This document shows positions 11,040 through 17,500 of a stretch of 17,500 bases of DNA, piece by piece (positions within the stretch are counted from its first letter, which is position 1; the number at the start of each line of letters is the position of its first letter). Origin of the DNA: Neocallimastix lanati (nom. inval.) (lineage: Eukaryota; Neocallimastigomycota; Neocallimastigomycetes; Neocallimastigales; Neocallimastigaceae); contig JACVTC010000002.1 of NCBI GenBank assembly GCA_016946835.1, positions 100,001-117,500 of the forward strand, read 5' to 3'. The position numbers were made by a program, and so were the translations under genes. Below the pieces are notes generated by a model. It ran no database searches and was not told the DNA's origin. It was given only the letters and a program-made list of their open reading frames with translations.

Positions 11040-11225
11040 TAAATAATAATTAATATATAATAATTAATAATTAATAATTAATAAATAATAAAAAGAATAC
11101 TTTTAATAAATAATAAAATGAATACTTTTAATAATTAATAAAAAGAGTATTTATTAATAATCAATAACTAATAATCAATAATAAATAATTAATAATAAAT
11201 AATAAATAATTAATAATACATATAA
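11040..11225 (-). repeat. Short degenerate array of the palindrome-core family, bottom-strand sense
   Basis: AATAAATAATAA-type DNA with one good reverse core (GAGTATTTATTAATAA at 11145) and two diverged ones (AAAGAATACTTTTAATA near 11094; AAATGAATACTTTTAATA near 11118). It faces the 9.7-10.3 kb array in opposite sense. Confidence 0.85.
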
Positions 11226-11921
11226 ATATTAAATATAAGATAATATTGTTTTTTACACCATAAAACAATTAAAAGTGCTTACCATAAAAAAAATAAAACT
11301 AACCATGAACATATTAAATATATAGAAATAAATATATAGAAATAAATAAATAAAATATATTATGTATTATAAAAGTAATGAAACATTATTGATCATTAAT
11401 AAATAGGAATAAATCAGCAGCTAAGCCAATTAATGTGAAGTTATAAACAAAATAGACATAAAATAGATATATATTTATATATTTATATTTATATTTACAG
11501 ATATTAGTTTCTATGATACAAAGAATTACATTGGTATCCATGAATTTGTATACAAATAATTAAATAGACAAATTATTAAACGGATAAATAAATTTTATAA
11601 ATAATTAGATGGACGAATTAATAAATAAATAGAAAAACTATTAAATAATTCAATAGATATATAAATAAATAAATAGAAAAATAAATAAATAATTCAATAG
11701 ATATATAAATAAATAAATAGAAAAATTAATAAATGAATGATAAATTAATCCTATCTATCAAATATTAATTTAATAAAATTAATTTTTATTTATTAATATT
11801 TATGGCTATCTATTAATTTATATTTATATTTATATGTTATTATATAAAAAATTAGAGTATAGAATATAGTATAGTATATTCATATAAAATGCTTTTTGAA
11901 TGTCTTTTTTTTAAAAATGCC
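11226..11921. other. AT-rich intergenic DNA, no gene seen
   Basis: Mixed AT sequence, with a local duplication of AATTCAATAGATATATAAATAAATAAATAG-like DNA at about 11648-11680 and 11691-11723. No frame or RNA gene recognised. Confidence 0.45.
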
Positions 11922-12524
11922 TTTATTTATTTATTATTTATTATTTATTATTTATTATTTATTATTCCATTATTTATTATTTATTTATTATTTATTATTT
12001 ATTATTTATTATTTATTATTTATTATTTATTATTTATTAATAAATACTCTTTTTTATTATTTATTATTTATTATTTATTATTTATTATTTATTAATAAAT
12101 ACTCTTTTTTATTATTTATTATTTATTATTATTTATTATTTATTATTTATTAATAAATACTCTTTTTATTATTATTTATTATTTATTATTTTATTATTTA
12201 TTATTTATTATTTATTATTTATTATTTATTATTTATTATTTATTATTTATTATTTATTATTTATTATTTATTATTTATTATTTATTATTTATTATTTATT
12301 ATTTACTATTTATTATTTACTATTTATTATTTATTATTTATTATTTATTATTTATTATTCATTATTTATTATTTATTATTAATTATTTATTATTTATTAT
12401 TTATTATTTATTATTTATTATTCAATTATTTATTATTTATTATTTATTATTTATTATTTATTATTTATTATTTATTATTTATTATTTATTATTTATTATT
12501 CAATATTTATTATTTATTTATTTA
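11922..12524 (+). repeat. Long TTATTTA heptamer array, three cores at its left
   Basis: About 600 bases of TTATTTA with rare TTATTCA/TTTACTA variants. Cores with TACTC start at 12045, 12100 and 12158; the remaining 350 bases lack them. The top strand has no stop codon in any frame of the pure repeat, so it gives apparent frames of 68-85 codons rich in Y, L, F and I (11889-12095 and 11896-12153) that are not genes. Confidence 0.93.
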
Positions 12525-12845
12525 ATCTGAGGATATTAAAAAGTTTGAATAATTTAATCAAATTTTTTCTTTTTACTTTTTGTATACAATATATATTGTA
12601 ATATATATTATTTATATGATATAATAATAATTATTTTAAATTTCTAATTTTTGTTGTTGTTTTCTAAATTTGGTAAAGATTTTAGTGACCAAAAAAAAAC
12701 AAATTTTTTATTTATTTTTTTTTTTTGTTTTCTGTTTGATTTTTTCCATTAATAGTTATATTAAAAAATAATAAAGTTAATTTTTAGATATTAAAAAAAG
12801 AACAAAAAACAAAAAATAGATAGAAACAAACTAAATAAACTAAAT
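12525..12845. other. Spacer between oppositely oriented arrays; 16-bp palindrome
   Basis: Contains the perfect palindrome TACAATATATATTGTA at 12585-12600, poly(T)/poly(A) runs, and no gene. It lies at the centre of two large heptamer arrays of opposite sense. Confidence 0.55.
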
Positions 12846-13210
12846 AAATTAAATAAATGAATAATAAATAATAATAAGAGTATTAATATATAATAAATAA
12901 TAATAATTAAATAATAAATAATAAATAATAAATAAATAAAAATAAATAATAAATAAATAATAAATAAATAATAAATAATAAATAATAATAATTAAATAGT
13001 AAAAAATAATAATAATTAATTAATAAATAATAATTGAATAAGTATTAATAAATAATAATAATAACGAATAAATAATAAAAAGTATTAATAAATAATAATA
13101 AATAATTAATAATAAATAATAAATAACAATAGTTGAATAATAATAAGTATTAATAAATAATAATAATTAAATAGTAAATAATAATAATGTATAAAATGTA
13201 TAATAATAAA
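12846..13210 (-). repeat. Degenerate AATAAT/AATAAATA array, bottom-strand sense
   Basis: Mixture of AAT triplets and AATAAATA units with recurring AGTATTAATAAATAATAATA segments (near 13042, 13080 and 13147). These look like decayed reverse cores that lost the GAG part. Confidence 0.85.
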
Positions 13211-13440
13211 TAAAAGTTTGGAAGGATAATGCTAATAAATAATAAATTATAGCTAATAAATGTAAAGATTGGCTTATTATAACCAATTAATTTAAATTTG
13301 GTTAGGATTAACTTTCAACAAATTTTTTTTTATTTTTTTTTTTTCATTCTATGGCTTATCCAACCCCAAAAATCGGTTTAATCCATTCATTCATTTTAAC
13401 TATTTTTCTAAATATCTAATTATTAATAAAATAAAAGTTA
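13211..13440. other. Less AT-biased island between repeat arrays
   Basis: Stands out for G and C content, with strings such as GGCTTATCCAACCCC at 13352-13366. It includes a 7-bp stem TAACCAA (13280-13286) / TTGGTTA (13298-13304) with an 11-base loop. GGCTTAT occurs at 13271 and 13352. No coding frame, tRNA or known element was recognised; it may be the remnant of a transposon or promoter. Confidence 0.45.
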
Positions 13441-14160
13441 AACCATAAATAAATAATAAATAATTGAATAATAAATAATAAATAATAAATAATTGAATAA
13501 TAAAAAAGAGTATTTATTAATAAATAATAAATAATTGAATAATAAATAATAAATAATAAATAATAAATAATAAATAATAAATAATAAATAATAAATAATA
13601 AATAATAAAATAATAAATAAATAAACAATAATAAATAAACAATAATAAATAATAAATAATAAATAATTAATAATTAATAATAAATAAATAATAAATAATA
13701 AATAATAAATAATAAATAATAAAAAAGAGTATTTATTAATAAATAATAAATAATAAATAATAATAAATAATAAATAATAAAAAAGAGTATTTATTAATAA
13801 ATAATTGAATAATAAATAATAAATAATAAATAATAAATAATAAATAAATAATAAATAAATAAACAATAATAAATAAACAATAATAAATAATAAATAATAA
13901 ATAATTAATAATTAATAATAAATAAATAATAAATAATAAATAATAATAAAAAGAGTATTTATTAATAAAATAAATAATAAATAACTAAATAATAATAAAA
14001 AGAGTATTTATTAATAAAATAAATAATAAATAATAAAAAGAGTATTTATTAATAAATAATAAATAATTAAATAATTGAATAATAAATAATTGAATAATAA
14101 ATAATAAATAATTGAATAATAAATAATAAATAATAAATAATAAATAATAATTAAATAATT
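13441..14160 (-). repeat. Heptamer array in bottom-strand sense with six cores and a ~238-bp higher-order duplication
   Basis: AATAAAT units with reverse cores; GAGTA starts at 13508, 13727, 13785, 13953, 14002 and 14040. A block beginning AAACAATAATAAATAAACAA occurs at 13623 and again at 13861, followed in both copies by the same order of TAATTAATAATTAATAATAA and then a core, so a unit of roughly 238 bp has been duplicated. Apparent minus-strand frames of 70-142 codons here are the stop-free side of the heptamer, not genes. Confidence 0.93.
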
Positions 14161-14408
14161 ATTTTGTTCTTTTTTTTTCTTTTTTTTTTTGCACATAAAG
14201 TAATTTTTTTGTATAGTTAACATTAAATAACATAAAATATATATATATAAAGAGAGAGAGAGCTTGGTTTAAATAATATTGAATTATTTATTTATTTATT
14301 TTTATATATATATATATATTTTTTTTTCTTTAATTAGTATTATTATTAAAGTTCAATATTTAAATAGAAAATTTCTAATAATATAAATGTTTAAGTTGAA
14401 ATCCACAT

Positions 14409-14445
<37 letters not shown>

Positions 14446-14735
14446 TTATTTCTTTCTTCTTTTCCTTTCTTAATCTCAACTATTATATTGCATATTATAT
14501 ATTTATTATTTTTATTTCATTACTATTTATTATTATTAATATTATCTCAGTATCATTATCCATAAAAAAAATAATTTTTTATTTTCTTTATGGCTTTTTT
14601 TTTTTTTTTGTTATTCTTTCCCCACATAAATTGACTTCCTCCTCTTGCTTATTTGTATCAATATTTTATTAAATATGAAAAGCAAAAAAAAAAAAAAAAA
14701 AAAAAGGATTTCTCCTTATTATTACTATTATTATT
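14161..14735. other. AT-rich spacer with 30-T run and 22-A run, no gene
   Basis: Holds (TA)n and (GA)n dinucleotide tracts near 14238-14262, 30 consecutive T at 14411-14440 and 22 A at 14684-14705. The piece at 14615-14680 is less AT-biased but shows no credible frame. Confidence 0.5.
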
Positions 14736-14836
14736 CTTTCATTTCATTTCATTTATTATTATTATTATTTTTTTCATTTCATTTCATTTATTATTATTAT
14801 TATTTTTTTCATTTCATTTCATTTCATTTATTATTA

Positions 14837-14875
<39 letters not shown>

Positions 14876-15000
14876 TCATTTCATTTATTATTATTATTAT
14901 TTATTATTATTATTATTATTATTATTTCATTTCATTTATTATTATTATTATTTATTATTATTATTATTATTATTTTCATTTCATTTCATTTATTATTATT
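14736..15000 (+). repeat. Compound (TTTCA)n-(TTA)n satellite, six units
   Basis: Each unit has two to four TTTCA/TTCAT pentamers followed by TTA triplets or a T run. Two middle units share the same internal TTATTATTTATTATTATT pattern, so whole compound units were copied, not only the simple motifs. Apparent frames of 147 and 185 codons across this stretch are low-complexity artefacts. Confidence 0.9.
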
Positions 15001-15160
15001 ATTTATTATTCATTATTTAATTATTTATTATTCAATTATTTATTATTTATTATTTATTATGTATTATTTATTATTTATTATTTATTAATAAATACTCTTT
15101 TTATTATTTATTATTTATTATTCAATTATTTATTATTTATTATTGACTATTTATTATTAT

Positions 15161-15204
<44 letters not shown>
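15001..15204 (+). repeat. Heptamer array ending in (ATT)n, left side of the retroelement insertion
   Basis: TTATTTA DNA with one core (TACTC at 15093) that turns into (ATT)n directly before the LTR. The same repeat type resumes at 16997. Confidence 0.9.
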
Positions 15205-15205
<1 letters not shown>

Positions 15206-15392
15206 GTTAAGAGTCATGAATTTTATGGTTTATAATTATGTCAATTTTATTAAAATATTTTATGATAGTTACTAGCACTTAATTATTCTAAATTAAATGA
15301 TTATATATTAATACATTGTGGCTTATACATTAATTACAATATGTTTCAATACATTTGAAGCTTATTTTTCACACATTTCACATATTCCAACA
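15205..15392 (-). repeat. 3' LTR of the copia-like element (188 bp)
   Basis: On the minus strand it begins TGTTGGAATATGTG and ends CATGACTCTTAACA, so TGTT/AACA are the terminal inverted bases. It retains more G and C than the other LTR and is the better reference copy. Confidence 0.85.
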
Positions 15393-15401
15393 TTCCCCCT
15401 T
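15393..15401 (-). other. Polypurine tract of the copia-like element
   Basis: On the minus strand AAGGGGGAA abuts the first base of the 3' LTR (TGTTGGAA). This is the plus-strand DNA synthesis primer site in LTR elements and fixes the element's orientation. A second tract, TAGGGGGAAA, lies at 15631-15640. Confidence 0.75.
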
Positions 15402-15710
15402 AAACCTAGTTATTCTATAATTGAATAAATTGGTTTACTGGTGAATATGTGTATATAAAATTATCCTATTTTACAATATTAACTTGATATTATTAAATTG
15501 TTATATATATTTCTATCCTAAATTAACATTTAATTTTGCATGAATAAAATATTTTTTATGTTATATTAATTATTTATTTTAATTTAAATATTGCTAAAAT
15601 AGTTTCTTAAATATATTTATAATTTAATAATTTCCCCCTAAAACTAAGTATTTAATATTATTACACCATTAATATTAGATGTATCTAAAACATCTCTTAT
15701 AATATATGGT

Positions 15711-16122
15711 TTATATATTACCATTTATACGATGGAAACCTTTCTCTTGAAGGGTGATATTATACCATCTCAATTTTTGTGTGAATACCTCTTTTATATT
15801 GGGTTTTACATCACTTTCAATTATAATCCGCTTTAGAGATTGGCGTTAACTTTTACATATTTTCTCTTTGTAGTTTTAGTGATAACTATTAAAAAAAAAA
15901 AAATGTTAATTATATATTGGTGTACTTGATAAATTATAATCCTGGGGTATTAAAATTGATTGTATTTATAATTAATTTTATTATTCTAGTCATTTAAACT
16001 TATTAATAAATAATTTAAATTGTTTCATAATTGATTAAAATTCAATCTTTCAGTTAATTTTTTCTTGAAAGTTAATTTTTGTTAATTTTCACTATTAGGC
16101 TATTTTATTCATTTCCAAGATA
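15711..16122 (-). pseudogene. Reverse transcriptase C-terminal and RNase H remnant (copia Pol)
   Basis: Three consecutive minus-strand pieces match the order of copia Pol. From 16122 a frame reads YLGNE, stop, NSLIVKINKN, stop, LSRKN, like the YLGIE...LSQ-Y region after the RT active site. After a frame change, SLND (stop) NNKINYKYNQF (stop) YPRIIIYQVHQ, ending near 15914, resembles the ...Y-T-RPDI-YQVH end of RT. From 15830 to 15711 an uninterrupted 39-codon frame begins RIIIESDVKPNIKEVF and continues TQKLRWYNITLQEKGFHRI, resembling the copia RNase H segment with its catalytic SD and the following TKHID.. region. Stops often fall where Tyr, Gln or Trp would be expected. The YVDD active site itself is not seen. 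Matching was done from memory of family motifs, without a search. Confidence 0.55.
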
Positions 16123-16264
16123 ATATTATTTTTAAATAATTAGCTCAAAGAATTAGTTAAGTAACTTTTCTTTAATACTTTATAATTTTTATTTTATTTT
16201 GCCTACTTCTCCCTAAAATCCAAATTTCTATTAAGGATTTCATATATTTGGATTTTCTCATTAT

Positions 16265-16725
16265 TATAATATTAATGTTAGAAGTTTAATAACTTTAAAA
16301 TATTTTTCAATCAATTAGTATAGTTTGTTGATGGATTAAACATCATCCATTTATATATAACTCATGGTTATATTTGTTATTTTATTATACCTTTCATCAC
16401 GAAGATTATATTGAATTAATTATTATCTAAAACCTATTTTCACGTTAGGTTTAATAATACTATTATTATTAAAATGTACCCTAGGAATTACCATTCTATT
16501 ATATTTCCCTTGAATATTTGAGATATTTTTATTTTAAATTTTTTTGTATGGGATCTCTGACATATAGTCTTCTCTATAATTGTAGTTTATATTAATATAT
16601 TCGGTTTCTTCAATTTTTCAATCAGTTTTATTAGCTTTTCTAAAATTGACATAATAATGAGCAGCTTTTATCATAATTTAAAATTCAATTAAAAATTTTT
16701 TTTTTTTTTTTTTTTTTTTTGACAT
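16265..16725 (-). pseudogene. Possible gag remnant of the copia-like element
   Basis: A minus-strand ATG at 16725-16723, 69 bases inside the 5' LTR, is followed by a poly(A) run (T run at 16696-16720). From 16677 down to about 16321 one frame has six stops in some 119 codons, fewer than expected for DNA this rich in A and T. It includes AAHYYVNFRKANKTD near 16665-16621. That stretch resembles the H-x4-C half of a Gag zinc knuckle with Phe in place of Cys, but the N-terminal cysteines are not seen. A later stretch, RMVIPRVHFNNNSIIKPNV near 16500-16440, is protein-like but unidentified. Gag is suggested by position and the knuckle-like piece only. Confidence 0.35.
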
Positions 16726-16740
16726 AATATTGTTTCCTAC

Positions 16741-16791
16741 AAAAGATTCTTTTGCTATGAATCTTTTTAAGAGTCAAATGAAACTCTTAAA
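16741..16791 (-). other. Two adjacent perfect 9-bp stem-loops just inside the 5' LTR
   Basis: Stem 1: TTTAAGAGT 16766-16774 with ACTCTTAAA 16783-16791, 8-base loop. Stem 2: AAAAGATTC 16741-16749 with GAATCTTTT 16759-16767, 9-base loop. They share two bases and start two bases from the LTR end, where the tRNA primer-binding site is expected. No TGG follows the LTR, so a standard tRNA 3'-end PBS is not visible. Confidence 0.7.
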
Positions 16792-16793
16792 TC

Positions 16794-16996
16794 TGTTAAA
16801 AATCATGAATTTTATGGTTTATAATAATGTCAATTTTATTAAAATATATTTTATGATATGATAAATGATAAAGAGTTACTAGCACTTAATTAAATGCTTT
16901 TATATATTAATAAATTGTGGCTTATACATTAACTACATTACAATATGTTTCAATACATTTAAAGCTTATTTTTCATACATTTCACATATTCTAACA
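16794..16996 (-). repeat. 5' LTR of the copia-like element (203 bp)
   Basis: On the minus strand it begins TGTTAGAATATGTG and ends TTTTTAACA. It aligns to the 3' LTR over its whole length, with about eight substitutions and four indels counted by eye. The extra length is mainly ATGATAAATGATAAAG-type DNA near 16857-16874, a small tandem duplication. Six of the eight substitutions have A or T here against G or C in the other LTR. Confidence 0.85.
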
Positions 16997-17208
16997 ATTA
17001 TTATTATTTATTATTTATTATTCAATTATTTATTTATTATTTATTATTCATAATAGAAATAATTTATTATTATTGTATTCATTATTTTAATTGTTTTATT
17101 ATTTAATTAAAATATATTATATGGTTTAACATTTTATTTATTTATTTATTTTTAATTAGATGTGTTGGAAAATAATCTTTTTTATGTATTAAGTATTAAT
17201 TATTGCAA
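16997..17208 (+). repeat. Resumed TTATTTA array and AT-rich spacer right of the insertion
   Basis: ATT triplets and TTATTTA units with TTATTCAA variants run from 16997 to about 17052, the apparent continuation of the array ending at 15204. AT-rich single-copy sequence follows, with a short (TTTA)n at 17136-17152. No gene. Confidence 0.7.
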
Positions 17209-17500
17209 TTTTTTTTTTTTTTTTTTTTTTTATAGACTGAAGACTTTCTTACGTCTCGACCATATATTAATATGAGAGTATGATTAACTGCCATACCGGT
17301 AGTTATTACGTGGTCTTGTTCCCATTGTTAAAATTTATTAATATCATTTTCAAGTACATCATCTCCTTCGATTTCATACTATAGTGTAAAATTTTATAAA
17401 TTCAGGAGGAGATGGTAGGAGAAGCACAATTTTCTGATATATTTTCAACGAAAATTATCAATACCACTACGTGGAATACTATTATAAATAAAATTTATAG
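17209..17500 (-). pseudogene. Unidentified less AT-biased fragment, possible broken coding sequence ending at a poly(A) run
   Basis: This stretch has clearly more G and C than the desert. On the minus strand one frame from 17378 reads YEIEGDDVLENDINKF, stop, then QWEQDHVITTGMAVNHTL and on to about 17230 with no further stop. The same frame upstream (17490-17380) has more stops. Composition is protein-like (acidic and polar, not Y/L/F/I repeats), but I do not recognise the family. It runs into 23 consecutive A on the minus strand (T run 17209-17231), as a processed pseudogene or LINE end would, though such runs are common here. The plus strand also has a partly open frame (17271-17380), so the strand is not certain. 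It could equally be the edge of a real gene beyond the window. Confidence 0.3.

Larger units (their letters stand above)
15205..16996 (-). mobile_element. Degenerate, internally deleted LTR retrotransposon, probably Ty1/copia
   Basis: Two direct repeats (15205-15392 and 16794-16996) enclose 1.4 kb. Read on the minus strand, the order is 5' LTR, gag-like remnant, reverse transcriptase remnant, RNase H remnant, polypurine tract AAGGGGGAA, 3' LTR beginning TGTTGGAATATG. TGTTGGAA after a GGGGGA tract is a familiar copia-class junction. RT before RNase H before PPT fits both copia and gypsy; the copia choice rests on the YLG-E and YQVHQ-type RT end and an RNase H lying next to the PPT with no integrase after it. 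Typical copia elements are 4-6 kb, so most of gag, protease, integrase and RT is gone, and stops and frame changes break the rest. ATTAT flanks both ends, compatible with a 5-bp target duplication, but the surroundings are ATT repeats, so this is weak. Confidence 0.75.

Noticed and set aside
11889-14223. Open frames of 68-142 codons rich in Y, L, F and I
   Set aside because: They are translations of the stop-free side of TTATTTA repeats; no domain, no start context, and identical composition in all frames.
14645-15210. Open frames of 147 and 185 codons
   Set aside because: They read a poly(A) run followed by (TTTCA)/(TTA) satellite; K-run then I/Y/F/L runs are low-complexity artefacts.
17163-17177. 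Another LTR start (TGTTGGAAAATAATC) on the plus strand
   Set aside because: Only eight bases match the copia LTR start, no polypurine tract precedes it, and the following sequence does not match the LTR.
17209-17231. LINE or processed-gene poly(A) tail
   Set aside because: Runs of 20-30 A or T are common across the window, so this one alone is not evidence; kept only as a remark on the adjoining fragment.
1-17500. Dictyostelium or Plasmodium origin, suggested by AT content
   Set aside because: The RasGEF has the fungal Cdc25 layout (SH3, WW, WPPPDA region) and lacks the homopolymeric N/Q or Asn-rich inserts typical of those genomes; Neocallimastigomycete is the better inference, though not proven.
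915-17500. tRNA, rRNA or other structured RNA genes
   Set aside because: No segment showed cloverleaf-compatible GC-bearing stems or recognisable rRNA sequence on either strand.

Overview
This window looks like a piece of a fungal nuclear genome of extreme A+T richness, most likely an anaerobic gut fungus (Neocallimastigomycetes). That placement is inferred from one gene plus composition. The only clear gene, at the left edge on the minus strand, has the fungal Cdc25-type RasGEF architecture (SH3, WW, then the helical region with the W-P-P-P-D-A signature) and ordinary codon use. Everything to its right is almost pure A and T, with long poly(A)/poly(T) runs.

Layout. 1-914 (-): N-terminal 304 codons of a RasGEF, running off the left edge. 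915-3640: AT-rich 5' flank and intergenic DNA rich in homopolymer runs. 3640-15204: a gene desert built of simple repeats. Its main component is a 7-bp unit (TTATTTA) in long arrays, punctuated by a conserved directional core made of a 16-bp palindrome TATTTATTAATAAATA followed by CTCTTTTT. The core recurs more than 30 times in seven blocks: top-strand sense at 3.65-4.45, 6.77-7.01, 9.71-10.33, 11.92-12.52 and 15.0-15.2 kb, and opposite sense at 11.04-11.23 and 13.44-14.16 kb. At 9.80-10.20 kb it forms ten identical 40-bp units. Separate from this family are a 44-bp minisatellite of normal base complexity (7796-8191, nine copies), a 27-bp-stem hairpin (8941-9012), a (TTTCA)/(TTA) compound microsatellite (14.73-15.0 kb) and several tri-, tetra- and pentanucleotide tracts.

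15205-16996 (-): a decayed, internally deleted LTR retrotransposon, probably Ty1/copia. It has 188- and 203-bp direct repeats with TGTT...AACA ends, a polypurine tract (AAGGGGGAA) directly before the 3' LTR, and reverse transcriptase and RNase H remnants in the expected order. It sits inside the simple-repeat array and is flanked by ATTAT on both sides. 17209-17500: a less AT-biased fragment on the minus strand that reads partly like a broken coding sequence, unidentified.

No operon-like or cooperating gene set is present, and no tRNA, rRNA, CRISPR array or intact mobile-element gene was recognised. The long open frames in the repeat arrays are artefacts of a stop-free heptamer. I found no convincing new biological system. 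The most unusual items are the directional palindrome-core repeat family arranged head-to-head, the hairpins, and the degenerate copia element with twin stem-loops next to its 5' LTR.
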